Shown piece by piece: positions 47,613 through 57,955 of a stretch of DNA of 64,000 nucleotides. Made by a program: the position numbers and the translations under genes. The DNA is from Streptococcus troglodytae (GTDB lineage: Bacteria > Bacillota > Bacilli > Lactobacillales > Streptococcaceae). The notes under the pieces are model-generated. The model searched no databases. It saw only the letters and a list, made by a program, of their open reading frames with translations, and was not told the DNA's origin. Location of the stretch: NCBI RefSeq assembly GCF_002355215.1, contig NZ_AP014612.1:1488001-1552000 (forward strand), given 5' to 3'. Within the stretch, counting starts at the first letter, position 1, and each line of letters opens with the position of its first letter.

Positions 47613-48311
47613 TCAAAATGTCACCTTACCTTTTCTGCTCTTGCTTTTTCCATATTCCCTCCTGATAAATACCCAATCAATTAGCAGCAGCATAGCAGTT
47701 AAAATAAGGGTTACGGCTAGATAGCGCACTAGGAGGGGCCTATTGGCAATAAAGGGTGTATAACGCAGGATCCCATAATTGCCGCCGGTCAAATAATTAA
47801 TAATCACTAAAAAGAGGTTTAAGACAAACGTGTAGAGAATAATAGCTTTCCAACTGAGAACATTTGACTTATAATAACGCATAAGGTAAATAATACTTCC
47901 AACCAAAAGAGCATAGTGCCCAATGATAAATGAAAAAGCAGTAATATGTGGAAAAGTATAAGCATCCATGATAGGATAACCAATAGCAAAAATAGCACCA
48001 CTAACTCCCATAAGTGCAAAATACTGTTTCAATTTCGTTTTATCCGGTAGCAATAAAAGGGCAAACATAGCAAGACGACAATGATAAAACGGCAAACTAT
48101 TAGAAATCGGAATAGCAAAAAACAGATACCAACTATAAAGAGTAAGTAACTGAATAGCCTGAATCATTTTAAAAGTTCGAGTATATAAAGAACTTTGGTA
48201 ATACTTAAAAGACGTATAACTGAGTAAGAGCAAAACGGTTACCATTAAAAGATATAAAAGTGGTGAGATTTCTGGTGGCTGCGTTTGGTGTGGCGTTAAA
48301 AATGCTTTCAT
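47613..48311 (-). CDS. YwaF-family (TIGR02206-like) integral membrane protein
   Basis: 232-aa protein with about seven hydrophobic segments. The pattern NSLPFYHCRLAMFALLLL and the later HITAFSFIIGHYALLVGSIIY resembles the YwaF group of membrane proteins, whose conserved residues are LPxHxCR and a helix with Gly-His. Function is unknown. It ends in a basic tail (GKSKSRKGKVTF). It lies alone between prfC and murF on the same strand. Confidence 0.75.
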   Translation of the reverse strand: MKAFLTPHQTQPPEISPLLYLLMVTVLLLLSYTSFKYYQSSLYTRTFKMIQAIQLLTLYSWYLFFAIPISNSLPFYHCRLAMFALLLLPDKTKLKQYFALMGVSGAIFAIGYPIMDAYTFPHITAFSFIIGHYALLVGSIIYLMRYYKSNVLSWKAIILYTFVLNLFLVIINYLTGGNYGILRYTPFIANRPLLVRYLAVTLILTAMLLLIDWVFIRREYGKSKSRKGKVTF

Positions 48312-48418
48312 TGTTAATTTTTTTCAATTGTTTATTGCTTTTATTAAAGAATAACTATTTTTAAGTTTCTCAGATAGATTAGGAACAATCATCAAAGAGA
48401 AAGAAAAGATTTTGCTTT

Positions 48419-49777
48419 TCACTTCTCCAAGCACTCCACAACTTGAGTTAATTTCATGGAATTTGAACCCTTTAGGAGTATTTGATCATTAGGGCCTAAT
48501 ACTTTTTGAATTTGCTCAGTGAGGTCATCTACCTGATCAGCTTGAGCAAGGTAGTGCCACTTATCTGTTGGATAGACCTTAGCGACTTCATCTGCTAGAG
48601 CTTGCATTAGTGGTCCAAAAAGAAAGACATAATCTATCACTGCAGGATCTAGACTTTTAATCATAGCTGCATGTAAGGCTAACTCACTGTCTCCTAATTC
48701 TTTCATATCAGCTAGAACAGCAATTTTCTTGCCGCCATCATTTGCTGGAATGCTGGAAAATGTCTCCAAAATAAGCTTCATGGCTGTTGGATTAGCATTA
48801 TAAACATCAGATAAGATATCTGCACCATTAGCTGCTTTTTTCCATTCAGTCCGATTACGGGTTAGATTGAGCTGAGCCAGTGCAGAGATAATCTTTTCTT
48901 CAGAGACATTAAGCAGTTTTCCAACATAGCTAGCAATCATGGCATTGGTAGCATTATATTTACCAGTTACTGGCAATTTAATCTCATTATCTAGGAAATT
49001 CGTTTTAAAGTTCAGATAGTTTTTATGCTCTTCTAATTCGGTCACAAAAATATCTTCATCAGCTCCAAAACGAATAACCTTTTGCTTTTCTGGTAAAAAT
49101 GAATTAATGATTTTATCCGCTGGTGCAATAAGAATCCCATGACCATCCATTCCTTGAGTAATTTGCATTTTTCCTTCAGCAATTTTCTCACGGCTGCCAA
49201 AGAACTCTAAATGAGCTTCACCAATCAAGGTGACAACAGAGATGTGGGGATGGGCAAGATTAGACAAAAGGGCAATATCACCAAGATGATCCTGACCCAT
49301 TTCAAGTACAATTTTTTCAGTATCATCAGGCATGTGTAAAACCGTATAAGGCAGACCAATTTCATTATTATAATTACCTTGTGTCTTGTAAGTCTTGTAA
49401 GTAGTTGCTAAAATAGCTGCTATCATGTCCTTTGTGGTCGTTTTTCCGTTAGAGCCTGTTATAGCAATAACATCAACCCGCATTTTCTCCAAATAGTATT
49501 GCGCCAAATCCTGAAAAGCTTTCAAGCAATCGACAACTAAAATATAGGGATAATTACTGGTTATGTTTTTTTCAGAAAAAGTAGCAACAGCACCATTTGC
49601 AAAAGCAGTACCAATAAACTCATGGCCATCACGTGCACCCTGCAGTGGTAAAAATAAATCACCTGTCTTTATCTGGCGGCTGTCAAATTCAATAGCATTG
49701 ATGGTAAGATCTTCAAAAAGACTGACATCATTTTGAGCACCTACAACCGAGGCTATCTCTTGTAAAGTTAACTTCAT
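48419..49777 (-). CDS. murF: UDP-MurNAc-tripeptide:D-alanyl-D-alanine ligase
   Basis: Cytosolic peptidoglycan precursor enzyme that adds the D-Ala-D-Ala dipeptide, essential. 452 aa, normal length. ATP site AITGSNGKTTTKDMIAA, ligase motif in LNLTRNRTEWKKAANGADIL and DVYNANPTAMKLIL, and the C-terminal domain with VLADMKELGDSE. SD TAGGAGAAGC. In many streptococci it follows ddl; here the two are separated by the symporter and folT. Confidence 0.96.
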   Translation of the reverse strand: MKLTLQEIASVVGAQNDVSLFEDLTINAIEFDSRQIKTGDLFLPLQGARDGHEFIGTAFANGAVATFSEKNITSNYPYILVVDCLKAFQDLAQYYLEKMRVDVIAITGSNGKTTTKDMIAAILATTYKTYKTQGNYNNEIGLPYTVLHMPDDTEKIVLEMGQDHLGDIALLSNLAHPHISVVTLIGEAHLEFFGSREKIAEGKMQITQGMDGHGILIAPADKIINSFLPEKQKVIRFGADEDIFVTELEEHKNYLNFKTNFLDNEIKLPVTGKYNATNAMIASYVGKLLNVSEEKIISALAQLNLTRNRTEWKKAANGADILSDVYNANPTAMKLILETFSSIPANDGGKKIAVLADMKELGDSELALHAAMIKSLDPAVIDYVFLFGPLMQALADEVAKVYPTDKWHYLAQADQVDDLTEQIQKVLGPNDQILLKGSNSMKLTQVVECLEK

Positions 49778-49796
49778 TTTGCTTCTCCTAAAAAAT

Positions 49797-49818
49797 AAAA
49801 AGAGCTTTTCGCTCTTTT
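49797..49818. terminator. Terminator between the BASS symporter gene and murF
   Basis: AAAAGAGC-TTTTC-GCTCTTTT, a perfect 8-bp stem with T-runs on both strands. It ends the symporter transcript. Confidence 0.85.
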
Positions 49819-49854
49819 ATTATAACATAAACAAATTAGAGATTCTCAGCGGAT

Positions 49855-50808
49855 TTACTTTCTTTCTGTTAAATGAGATTGTGAATGATTTTTCCACCAA
49901 GATGATAGAATGGAACCAGAAATATTATGCCAAATCGAAAAAATAGTTGAAGGAATAGCTGCTTGCGGAACAAAATATTTCATGGCAAGTGTTGCCCCCA
50001 AGCTAGAGTCTTGCATACCAACCTCAAAAGTAATAGCCTTTTGCTGTGGTTCTTCTAAATGCAATAATTTGGCAAAAGCATACCCCAGACTATATCCACA
50101 CAGGTTATGAAGCATAACAACCGGAATCACTAAGGCTGTAGCTGCTGTGAAAATATTGGCATGATTAGCTGAAACAACAGCACCAATAATCAAAAGAATA
50201 GCGACCTGTGAGATCAAGGGCATTAGCTTAATGATAGCAGCGATTTTCTTGCCAAAAAGGGTATGAATCAGCACCCCTAAAATGATGGGAACAACAACAA
50301 TTCGTAAAGTAGATAAAAAGAGGCTGAGCGCTGGCACTGCAATATATTGCCCAGCCAAAACAGATAAGAGCAAAGGCAGCATTACAGGTGCCAGCAAAGT
50401 CGATAAGATTTCAATAGATACGTCCAAAGCCACATCCCCACCAGATAGGAAAGCCATAACACTAGACGATGTTCCACTAGGACAAGAACCAACTAAAATG
50501 ACTCCTGCTGCTGTTGCACCCTTCAAATGAAAAATCAAGCAGAGCAGCCATGCCAAACTAGGCATGATAACATAGTGAGCGACTGTCCCCAAAGCAACGG
50601 GCACTGGACGTTTGGAGATTCTTACAAAATCTTCAGTAGTCAAGGTTAGCCCCATTCCGAACAAAATAATACCTAACAAGTAAGACGTATTGGGAATAAC
50701 CCAGCTACTAGCTGTGGGCAAAAAGTAATTAAAAACGGCCCAGATAACGACAACAAGTGTAAACCATTTACTAAGTTTTTTTGAAAATTGAGTTAAACTT
50801 TCCATCAT
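49855..50808 (-). CDS. Bile-acid:sodium-symporter-family (BASS) transporter
   Basis: 317-aa membrane protein with about nine hydrophobic segments. Diagnostic stretches: ILFGMGLTLTTEDFVRI, VGSCPSGTSSSVMAFLSGGDVAL (sodium-site region) and ITFEVGMQDSSLGATLAM. Closest type is the YocS-like bacterial group. The substrate is uncertain; relatives carry organic anions such as pantoate or 2-keto acids. SD AGGAGG fits either of two adjacent ATGs. Its own terminator follows. Confidence 0.87.
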   Translation of the reverse strand: MMESLTQFSKKLSKWFTLVVVIWAVFNYFLPTASSWVIPNTSYLLGIILFGMGLTLTTEDFVRISKRPVPVALGTVAHYVIMPSLAWLLCLIFHLKGATAAGVILVGSCPSGTSSSVMAFLSGGDVALDVSIEILSTLLAPVMLPLLLSVLAGQYIAVPALSLFLSTLRIVVVPIILGVLIHTLFGKKIAAIIKLMPLISQVAILLIIGAVVSANHANIFTAATALVIPVVMLHNLCGYSLGYAFAKLLHLEEPQQKAITFEVGMQDSSLGATLAMKYFVPQAAIPSTIFSIWHNISGSILSSWWKNHSQSHLTERK

Positions 50809-51007
50809 TGCCTCCTAAAATAATAAAAAGAGAGATCTACTAACCAAAAGGCTAGGGGAGAAAATAAGATTTTCACCTTTTAAACTTCATTATACGCTTA
50901 ATTTTTGAATTTTCAATATATTTGCAAAAACTATTTCCTGAATTTTCAAAATTTTTCTAGCCATCATTAAAATTTGTGATAAAATAAAAGAGCAAAGCCT
51001 GCTTTGC

Positions 51008-51098
51008 ACAGAGTAGATGATTCGCGTTAAGTGTGTGTGAATGGGATGTCGTCACACAACGAAGCTATAAGCGCGGTGAATCATTGCATCCGCTGTTC
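51008..51098 (+). promoter_or_regulatory. Tetrahydrofolate (THF, class I) riboswitch
   Basis: The sequence AGAGTAGATGATTCGCGTTA followed by GTGTGTGAATGGGATGTCGTCACACAACGAAG and GCGCGGTGAATCATTGCATCCGCT has the THF aptamer layout: P1 pairing, a three-way core, the GTGTGTGA/TCACACA arm and the long-range loop pairing. It matches my memory of the S. mutans folT aptamer studied structurally. It lies about 50 nt upstream of folT and presumably hides its SD (TTAAGGAGCC) when folate is plentiful. Confidence 0.93.
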
Positions 51099-51151
51099 TC
51101 AAGCTCTACCAGCTTGATTAAACAGCTCCATTTTACATTAAGGAGCCAAAA

Positions 51152-51708
51152 ATGAATACTATGTTTAAATCACCTAAGCTTAGTCCGCAGCGCTTGGTCA
51201 CTTTGGCCATGTTGATTGCCTTAGCTTTTGCGATTGGAAAATTTTCCATTCCCATTATTCCCCAACAACTGATTATCAGCCCAACTTTCATTGTTAATGT
51301 GATGATTGGTATGATTGGCGGACCAATCTGGTCCTTTATTAGCCTAGCGATTTTGGATGTGGTGGATAACTTATCTAGTGGTGCAGGTAACTTTATCATC
51401 TGGTGGACACTACTAAAAGCCATTCAGGGATTTTTTTATGGACTTTTCTTTTATCAAAAATCACTAAACTGGGCAAATAAAAAGACTGGCTGCACGTTAC
51501 TATGGCTACAGCAGTCATTATGCTTATCGGAAGCTTTATCTTCACTCCATTGCTCATCCAGATTTACTATGGTGTCCCATTTTGGGCACAATTTGCAGCA
51601 GGGCGTTGGTTAAAAATCTTTGAAATTCCCGTTTGGATCCTAGTCACTATGGCAATTGTGCCTCAGTTGCAGCGGATTCCAGAATTACGAAAACTTGCAA
51701 ATTTTTAA
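51152..51708 (+). CDS. folT: Folate ECF transporter S component FolT (one-base frame break)
   Basis: Substrate-binding membrane subunit of an energy-coupling-factor folate importer. SD AAGGAG, start MNTMFKSPKLSPQRLVTLAM. The frame as first read ends in GCTLLWLQQSL, but restoring one A to the run at 51479-51483 joins KKDWLHVTMATAVIMLIGSF and ends LRIPELRKLANF-like at 51708, giving 185 aa, the family length. Six hydrophobic segments result. The preceding THF riboswitch supports folate as ligand. Confidence 0.9.
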
Positions 51709-51714
51709 ATGGTC

Positions 51715-51745
51715 AATCAGAGAGACATCCCTCTCTGATTTTTTG
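51715..51745 (+). terminator. folT terminator
   Basis: AATCAGAGAG-ACATCC-CTCTCTGATT followed by TTTT, 7 nt past the folT stop. Confidence 0.9.
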
Positions 51746-51829
51746 TAGCCCATAAAGCAACATTTTCAGACCATAAAAATCAAATATAGACAAGTTTACG
51801 CTTTGCAAAAAGCAAGAAAAAAGACCCTA

Positions 51830-51868
51830 GCTTCATATCTATTCTTCTTAAAGAACAAGATATGAAGC
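51830..51868 (-). terminator. ddl terminator
   Basis: GCTTCATATCT pairs with AGATATGAAGC, and on the minus strand the stem is followed by TAGGGTCTTTTTTC. Confidence 0.8.
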
Positions 51869-51884
51869 AAGAGCTTTATTATCT

Positions 51885-52934
51885 TTAAATCAAATGGCCT
51901 TCACGTTTGACAAACATTTCTTTAGCAAGACTAACTAATTCTTCAATCAAATCTGAATAAGACAGCCCCATATTTTCCCAAAGAAGGGGATACATAGACC
52001 ATTGCGTAAAGCCGGGCATAGTGTTGAGTTCATTCAAATAAACTTTCCCATCCTCTGTTAGGAAGAAATCACAGCGAGAAAGCCCACAGCAGCCCAAAGT
52101 TCGAAAAGCTATTGCAGCATACTCCCGCATTTTTTCAGTGATAACAGGATCTATTTCTGCCGGAATAGCCATGGTGATCTTATTATCAATATACTTGGCT
52201 TCATAATCATAAAAGGCCACATCTTTGACAACCTCTCCCGGTAAAGTTGTTTTAACATCAGTATTTCCTAAAATACCAACCTCAATCTCACGTGCATCCA
52301 CACCTTGTTCAATTAAAACACGACTGTCATATTTCAAAGCAAGTGCAATAGCTTGTTTTAAGTCAGTGCGATTTTCCGCTTTAGAAATACCAACACTAGA
52401 ACCCATATTGGCTGGTTTAACAAATACAGGATAAATCAATCTTTCTTCAACTTCTGCCAACTTGCTTTCTAAAGGCTCGCCTTCAACAAGAGCAACATAA
52501 GCTACTTGAGGAATAGTAGCCGTACTTTCTAAAACTTGCTTTGTTGTAATCTTATCCATAGCTACACTAGATGACAGAATATTGGTTCCCACATAAGGCA
52601 TTTTTAAAACTTCAAGAAAGCCCTGAATAGAACCATCCTCTCCCATAGGTCCATGAAGGACAGGAAAAACAACTGCTCCTTCCTCATAAATATCACTTGG
52701 CTTAATCTTTTGAGAAGCAATAATCGTGTCATTTGTCATCAGTTTGTCGGTTTCTGATGGTTGGCTGTCAAACTCCTGTGTTTTGATAAATTCACCCGCT
52801 TGCGTAATGAAATAAGTTTTGACTAAAAAGTTGTCATAATTTATGGCCCGCATGACACTCTCAGCTGAGAGCACAGAAACATCACGTTCTGCAGAACGAC
52901 CACCATATAATAAAACAAGCGTTTCTTTAGACAT
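51885..52934 (-). CDS. ddl: D-alanine--D-alanine ligase
   Basis: Makes the D-Ala-D-Ala dipeptide for peptidoglycan, essential; 349 aa. ATP-grasp marks: [19 protein letters not shown] (start), [27 protein letters not shown] (ATP binding), [20 protein letters not shown] and [14 protein letters not shown] (the final Asn for Mg). A Tyr or Phe in the omega loop region decides vancomycin-type specificity; the stretch [12 protein letters not shown] shows the Tyr typical of D-Ala-D-Ala ligases. Its terminator faces folT. Confidence 0.96.
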   Translation of the reverse strand: MSKETLVLLYGGRSAERDVSVLSAESVMRAINYDNFLVKTYFITQAGEFIKTQEFDSQPSETDKLMTNDTIIASQKIKPSDIYEEGAVVFPVLHGPMGEDGSIQGFLEVLKMPYVGTNILSSSVAMDKITTKQVLESTATIPQVAYVALVEGEPLESKLAEVEERLIYPVFVKPANMGSSVGISKAENRTDLKQAIALALKYDSRVLIEQGVDAREIEVGILGNTDVKTTLPGEVVKDVAFYDYEAKYIDNKITMAIPAEIDPVITEKMREYAAIAFRTLGCCGLSRCDFFLTEDGKVYLNELNTMPGFTQWSMYPLLWENMGLSYSDLIEELVSLAKEMFVKREGHLI

Positions 52935-53062
52935 AAGATTCCTTTTCTATTCTAATAATTCTTAATAATCATATCACAAATAGGAAGCATTTTCAAAAAA
53001 TATTGGAAAGATATGCTGCAGACTAGAGTTTACAAGAAATATCATGTTTTCCCAATTCAACG

Positions 53063-53098
53063 AAAAACCAATTGGAAATATCGGCCAATTGGTTTTTT
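53063..53098 (-). terminator. recR terminator
   Basis: AAAAACCAATTGG and CCAATTGGTTTTTT form a 13-bp stem with T-run after the recR end at 53144. Confidence 0.85.
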
Positions 53099-53143
53099 AT
53101 AGAAAAATAAATACCAAAAGAAGAGGTATGCAATGCCACTCCT

Positions 53144-53743
53144 TTATAACTCTGTCCTGTTTTCAATTGCTCGAAGCAGAGTTACTTCATCAGCATACTC
53201 AATGTCAGAACCAACAGCAAGCCCACGCGCTAAACGTGTAACTGTAATACCAGCAGGTTTGAGAACTCTGGAAATATACATAGCCGTTGCTTCTCCATCT
53301 GCTGTGGCATTAGTTGCGATAATGACTTCATGAATATCACTATTATCGCGTAGGCGTGTCAGAAGACTTTTCAAATTAATATCATCAGGACCAATACCAT
53401 TCATGGGAGAAATCAGACCGTGTAAAACATGATAAAGACCATGATATTCCTGAATTTTTTCCATTGCAGAAACATCCTTACTATCTTCAACTACTAAAAC
53501 AGTCGAGCGGTCTCTGCTTTCATCTGTACAAATATTGCAAGGATCATCATCTGTCAGATTGCCACAAACAGAACAGTAGGTCAATTCTCGTTTAGCAGCT
53601 AGAAGATTTTTAGCAAAGTTATTAACGTCTTCATCATTCATACCAATCGTATAAAAAGCCAAGCGAGTCGCTGTTTTGATACCAATACCCGGTAATTTTG
53701 TGAAACTCTCAATAAGTTTGGCAATAGGTGTTGGGTAGAGCAT
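53144..53743 (-). CDS. recR: Recombination mediator protein RecR
   Basis: Works with RecO and RecF in loading RecA at gaps. ATG 53743 ([20 protein letters not shown]) with SD GAGG, about 199 aa, the family size. Helix-hairpin-helix [15 protein letters not shown], zinc finger [16 protein letters not shown] (four Cys), TOPRIM region [13 protein letters not shown] and [19 protein letters not shown]. It follows pbp2b by 11 nt, so it is cotranscribed and probably translationally linked. Confidence 0.96.
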   Translation of the reverse strand: MLYPTPIAKLIESFTKLPGIGIKTATRLAFYTIGMNDEDVNNFAKNLLAAKRELTYCSVCGNLTDDDPCNICTDESRDRSTVLVVEDSKDVSAMEKIQEYHGLYHVLHGLISPMNGIGPDDINLKSLLTRLRDNSDIHEVIIATNATADGEATAMYISRVLKPAGITVTRLARGLAVGSDIEYADEVTLLRAIENRTEL

Positions 53744-53754
53744 TCTTTTTTTCC

Positions 53755-55833
53755 TCACTGATTCATTGGATACATCTTTTGATAAAGATTGATAATATCC
53801 CTCGTAATAGCATGGCTAGTGGTTCCATGAAGGTCTGTCTCATGTGGCAAGACAACAGCTACAGCAATTTGAGGATTACTGCTTGGTGCATAGGCAACAA
53901 CGTTTAAATTGGATGTATAAACAGACTTACCATCATCTCCTGTCACGTAAGCTTCGGCTGTCCCTGTTTTTGCCGAAATGGGAACACTTGCCCCTTTTGC
54001 AAGAGTCTTCCCTGTTGCATAACTACCACCGTTAACAACATTATAGAAACCTTCCTTGATAATCCCCATGTCATCGCTAGAGATAGAAACATTATTTAAA
54101 ACTTTGGTGTCAATAGATTGAACAAGATTTCCTAAACCGCCTGTTTTATTATTATCATAGATACCTTCAACCAAATGAGGAGCAATACGTTTGCCGCCAT
54201 TTGCGACAGCAGCAGCATATTGTGCCAGCTGCATAGTCGTATAGTTATCAAACTGCCCAAATGATTCTGTTAAAACATTAGAAGGATCATAATGTTCTGG
54301 CGTATAGCCCTTTGACTCTCCCGGGAGGTCAATTCCCGTTGAGACACCCAAACCATATTGAGCATAAGTAGCTCTTAATTTCTCCATAGCTTCCTTATAG
54401 CCATCTGTTGATAAGGTCATACCACTATGATAATCTTGTCCCATTAATTTTAAAGCCAATTGAACCATATAAGTATTAGAAGAATACTCTAAGGATTGAC
54501 TTGCTGTAAGCGGAGTTGAACCATTGGTAAACCAAGAGTTAATAGGGCTTGAACCCGCAAATTGAATAGGCTGGTCATTGAGTACTTGATTGCCTGATAA
54601 AACACCATTTCCCCAACCAGCTGTCAAAGTCGCCCCTTTAACAACGGAACCCGGAGTAAAGACTTCAGTAACTGCTCCAAGAGCATTAGAAGATACTTCG
54701 CCCGTTTTAAGGTCATGTTCCAAACCAGCCATAGAAAGAACTGCCCCTGTGTTCGGGTTAAGAACAACAGCATAAACGCCTTCAGAATACTTGGTATTTC
54801 CAGATGCTAATTCAGAATTAAAATATTGGTTAAGAATTTGTTCAACACCTTTTTGAAATTCAAGATCAAGGGTTAACTTCAGATTTTTTCCTTTAGTTCC
54901 TTTGGCAGTGGTCTTATCACTGATAATTTTACCTTCTTTGTTAACCTTGATTGCTTGAACAGTACGACTGCCTTGCAAATCATTTTCATATTGCTTTTCA
55001 AGGTAGGATGTCCCAACGCGGTCATTCAGAGAATAGCCTTTTTTAACATAGTTATTGGCTTCTTCAGCAGGCAGACCGGTTTTTTGACTGGAAACTTTAC
55101 CGATAATAGAAGTAATAGAATTTTTATCTGTTTTACGTTCCCAGTCAGTCTTAACAGAAATTCCCTTTAAATCTGATTTGCTTGTAGCCAATACTGCAAT
55201 TTGCTCAGCTGTTAAATCTCCTGTTGTTAATGAAGCTGTATTAAAAACAGAAGTTGCATTCATCTGGCTGAAAATATGAATGATTTTTTTCTCATCTTCA
55301 GAATAATCAATAGCACTGTTTGGAACTGCTTTAACAGCATTTGCATAGATCTTCGATTCCGTTAGGTTATTTCCAAAGTTATCATATTTTTTATTATTTG
55401 GTAATTTTTTAACGATTTTTTGATAATTTTTTGGATCTGCCAGATAGTAATCCTTCTTCTGACGTTTGGTTACCTTAGACTCAGTTAAAGTCACCATATC
55501 TGCTAACTTTTTTGCATTTGCTTTAATATCCTTGGCAGTCATGGTATTGCTTCTTGTAAAGGCAACAACCTCTTTAACCTCGTTTTCCACTAAAGCCACC
55601 CCTTTAGCATCATAAATTTGTCCGCGAGGGCTGGAGGTCTTTATAGTATATGTTGTTGACTCTGTCAATTTAGATTTGTAAAACTTTGCATCATAAAGCT
55701 GCATCTGAGCTAACCTCAAAAGCAAAATAGTAAACAAAGCGACAATCAAAAAAAATAGGAGATTAATTCTATTTGAAATTAAGGTAAACGTTTTAGATTG
55801 ACCCTTTTTAGATTTATTTTTTTGGGATACCAT
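53755..55833 (-). CDS. pbp2b: Penicillin-binding protein 2B (class B transpeptidase)
   Basis: 692-aa membrane-anchored transpeptidase of the septal/peripheral wall machinery. N-terminal helix [20 protein letters not shown], then the PBP dimerisation domain with [14 protein letters not shown]. Catalytic motifs: SVVK in [15 protein letters not shown] in [14 protein letters not shown] in [11 protein letters not shown]. All three are intact. Resistance-type changes near these motifs cannot be judged without a reference. SD AGGAGG. recR is the next gene. Confidence 0.95.
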   Translation of the reverse strand: MVSQKNKSKKGQSKTFTLISNRINLLFFLIVALFTILLLRLAQMQLYDAKFYKSKLTESTTYTIKTSSPRGQIYDAKGVALVENEVKEVVAFTRSNTMTAKDIKANAKKLADMVTLTESKVTKRQKKDYYLADPKNYQKIVKKLPNNKKYDNFGNNLTESKIYANAVKAVPNSAIDYSEDEKKIIHIFSQMNATSVFNTASLTTGDLTAEQIAVLATSKSDLKGISVKTDWERKTDKNSITSIIGKVSSQKTGLPAEEANNYVKKGYSLNDRVGTSYLEKQYENDLQGSRTVQAIKVNKEGKIISDKTTAKGTKGKNLKLTLDLEFQKGVEQILNQYFNSELASGNTKYSEGVYAVVLNPNTGAVLSMAGLEHDLKTGEVSSNALGAVTEVFTPGSVVKGATLTAGWGNGVLSGNQVLNDQPIQFAGSSPINSWFTNGSTPLTASQSLEYSSNTYMVQLALKLMGQDYHSGMTLSTDGYKEAMEKLRATYAQYGLGVSTGIDLPGESKGYTPEHYDPSNVLTESFGQFDNYTTMQLAQYAAAVANGGKRIAPHLVEGIYDNNKTGGLGNLVQSIDTKVLNNVSISSDDMGIIKEGFYNVVNGGSYATGKTLAKGASVPISAKTGTAEAYVTGDDGKSVYTSNLNVVAYAPSSNPQIAVAVVLPHETDLHGTTSHAITRDIINLYQKMYPMNQ

Positions 55834-55949
55834 TTTTCCTCCTATTTATGAAACTATGTCTTTTATTTTATCACAATTTAAATAAAAACTTATGATATTT
55901 TCGTCAAATCTGTGCAAAAATTAACAAAATATTATGAAAACAAGAAAAA

Positions 55950-55985
55950 AGAGGTCGAGATAACAAAATCCTAACCTCTCAAATC
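55950..55985 (-). terminator. gpmA terminator candidate
   Basis: AGAGGT pairs with ACCTCT and the minus strand continues TTTTTTC. The stem is short with a long loop, so this is only a reasonable candidate. Confidence 0.5.
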
Positions 55986-56089
55986 ACTATTATCAAAGAA
56001 GAAAATAGGAGAAAACCAGCTCTTAATCCTTGATTATTCCAATTTCTTCTATAACCAAACAAATAAGACTTTTAAACAATTGTTATTTC

Positions 56090-56782
56090 TTATTTACCAA
56101 GATAGTATTCAGCAGTGACATTCAAGTTTTCGTCAAATTCAAAAACTAATGGTGGGAAGTTTGGAATTTCAACACCCATAATGTCATCATCTGACAATTG
56201 TTTGATATGTTTTACAAGAGCACGGATAGAGTTACCATGTGCTCCAACAAATACATTTTTTCCATCTTTAAGAGCTGGAGCAATTTTATCTTCCCAGTAT
56301 GGAAGAGCACGTTCCAAGGTGACTTTTAAGTTTTCTGCATCTGGAATAACCGTATCATCAAGGTTTGCATAACGACGGTCAGTGTGTGCTGAGTATGGAT
56401 CGTCTTTAGCCATAGCTGGCGGCAATACATCATATGAGCGACGCCAAATGTGAACTTGTTCGTCTCCAAATTTTTCCGCAGCTTCCGCTTTATTTTTACC
56501 AGTCAAGCCACCATAGTGACGTTCATTCAAACGCCATGACTTTTCAACTGGGACCCAAAGTTGATCAGAATATTCAAGCGCCAAATTAGTTGTCTTGATT
56601 GCACGTGTCAAAACTGATGTGAAAGCAATATCAAATTTGATGTCTGCTTCTTTAATGAGTTTGCCGGCATCAATTGCTTGTTGCGTTCCTTCTTCTGAAA
56701 GGTCAACATCAGCCCAGCCAGTAAAAAGGTTAGCCTTGTTCCATTCTGATTCACCATGACGAGCAAATACTAATTTTACCAT
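56090..56782 (-). CDS. gpmA: 2,3-bisphosphoglycerate-dependent phosphoglycerate mutase
   Basis: Glycolytic enzyme interconverting 3- and 2-phosphoglycerate, 230 aa, full length. The phospho-His motif is [18 protein letters not shown], the second catalytic site has [20 protein letters not shown] and [15 protein letters not shown]. Start has SD AAAGGAG. It is monocistronic. Highly expressed type of gene; no unusual feature. Confidence 0.97.
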   Translation of the reverse strand: MVKLVFARHGESEWNKANLFTGWADVDLSEEGTQQAIDAGKLIKEADIKFDIAFTSVLTRAIKTTNLALEYSDQLWVPVEKSWRLNERHYGGLTGKNKAEAAEKFGDEQVHIWRRSYDVLPPAMAKDDPYSAHTDRRYANLDDTVIPDAENLKVTLERALPYWEDKIAPALKDGKNVFVGAHGNSIRALVKHIKQLSDDDIMGVEIPNFPPLVFEFDENLNVTAEYYLGK

Positions 56783-57220
56783 TAAAATTCTCCTTTTATT
56801 CTTGACGACAGGTCAAATAGTTTACTGTTTTATTTTACAAAAATATCATGAAAAAATCTACTAAATTTTCTAAAAAGATTGAAATCTCCTGTTTCAAAAG
56901 CAAAAGTCCAAAGTTCTAAAATGAAGTTAGCCACTTGGGTATATGAAAAAACACCTCAGAGAGATATAAAAGAAGATTTCAGAAAATTACCCCGGCATTG
57001 TGACGGAAGCGGGGCGATTTAAAGATTCAAGGGAGATTATTTTCTTCTCTTAAGAAAGAAAATAATCTTTACTGTATAAATTAAGATTAATATTATATAC
57101 TCTCAATCACAATTAAACTTACGGACAGTCGCCTTATGAAATCGTTAGGTACAAGGATAGTGGTAAATGTTAGCCCAACTAGTATAGTTAATGAATAGTT
57201 ATCTAATAGCTTAATTATTA
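56783..57220. other. Gene-free stretch between the second bacteriocin locus and gpmA
   Basis: About 440 nt without a convincing frame. GATTATTTTCTT at 57035 can pair with AAGAAAATAATC at 57056-57067, a possible terminator for the bacteriocin/immunity pair. Nothing else recognisable. Confidence 0.5.
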
Positions 57221-57382
57221 TCACCTATTACTTTTTAAGTATATTACAATAACAAAAAGAGATTGCAATATTAGCAAAGTAAATATAATTAACTTGGCGT
57301 CATTGTTGGGAATCAATACACACAATAAAGCTAGGAGCATATAACTTAAAAATATATAGCGCCGATATTTCTCTAAAAACAT
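57221..57382 (-). CDS. Small two-span membrane protein next to the 57.5-kb bacteriocin (immunity candidate)
   Basis: I use the ATG at 57382 (MFLEKYRRYIFLSYMLLALL), which has SD AGGA 6 nt upstream and begins 11 nt past the peptide stop; an in-frame ATG at 57412 overlaps the peptide. Two hydrophobic helices (FLSYMLLALLCVLI and LIIFTLLILQSLFVIVIYL) with a basic start and end, 53 aa. Shape and placement resemble small class II immunity proteins. The family is not recognised. Confidence 0.6.
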   Translation of the reverse strand: MFLEKYRRYIFLSYMLLALLCVLIPNNDAKLIIFTLLILQSLFVIVIYLKSNR

Positions 57383-57393
57383 AAGCAATCCTA

Positions 57394-57666
57394 TTAAATC
57401 AATGGTCCACATTTATCATAACTTAATCCGGCCATCATACAGGCAAAGCCAGTACTCGCACCTACAGCTCCCGCTCCAGACACTGTCCCAAAGATAGGCA
57501 CAGTTACCGTACCAAGCCCTGCACCTACAGCCGCTCCGCCAATGAATCCAAAAGTAGCTCCCGCAAGGCCAAGTAACAAGCCTCCCCCTTCAGCATCTGA
57601 AAGAACAGCCATATCTGCTACCTCAAAGTTGTCAAGGGCCATTGAATCCAAAGTTACCGTATTCAT
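57394..57666 (-). CDS. Bacteriocin-like peptide D with double-glycine leader
   Basis: Ninety residues from the ATG at 57666 (SD AAGGGGA). Leader MNTVTLDSMALDNFEVADMA then VLSDAEGG ends at a proper double glycine after residue 28; mature part about 62 aa begins GLLLGLAGATFGFIGGAAVG and ends SYDKCGPLI with two Cys. GxxxG-type spacing (GFIGGAAVGAGLG) fits class IIb two-peptide bacteriocins. A small membrane protein overlaps the stop. No partner peptide and no transporter is adjacent, so export would need an ABC exporter elsewhere (an NlmTE/ComAB type is my guess). Confidence 0.8.
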   Translation of the reverse strand: MNTVTLDSMALDNFEVADMAVLSDAEGGGLLLGLAGATFGFIGGAAVGAGLGTVTVPIFGTVSGAGAVGASTGFACMMAGLSYDKCGPLI

Positions 57667-57955
57667 AAAAATCCCCTTATCTAAGCTTCTATCAGCTTGC
57701 AGCAAGCTCTTAAAGCGTTAATTTAGTATTTAAAAATCATTTTAGCATTTAATGTTTCTGAATCAAGACTATTCGACTGAATTTAACATAACTGTATATT
57801 TCATAAAAAAACGTAAATTACCCGAAAAAATATAGTAATAAAAAGAAGTCGACACCAATAAGAAAGCCATAAAATCATAAGAAGATTCTTAAATAAGCTT
57901 GCAGCGGCCCCTATCTAGTGTTACAATAGAAAAAATTTATTATTTTGGAGGTCAC

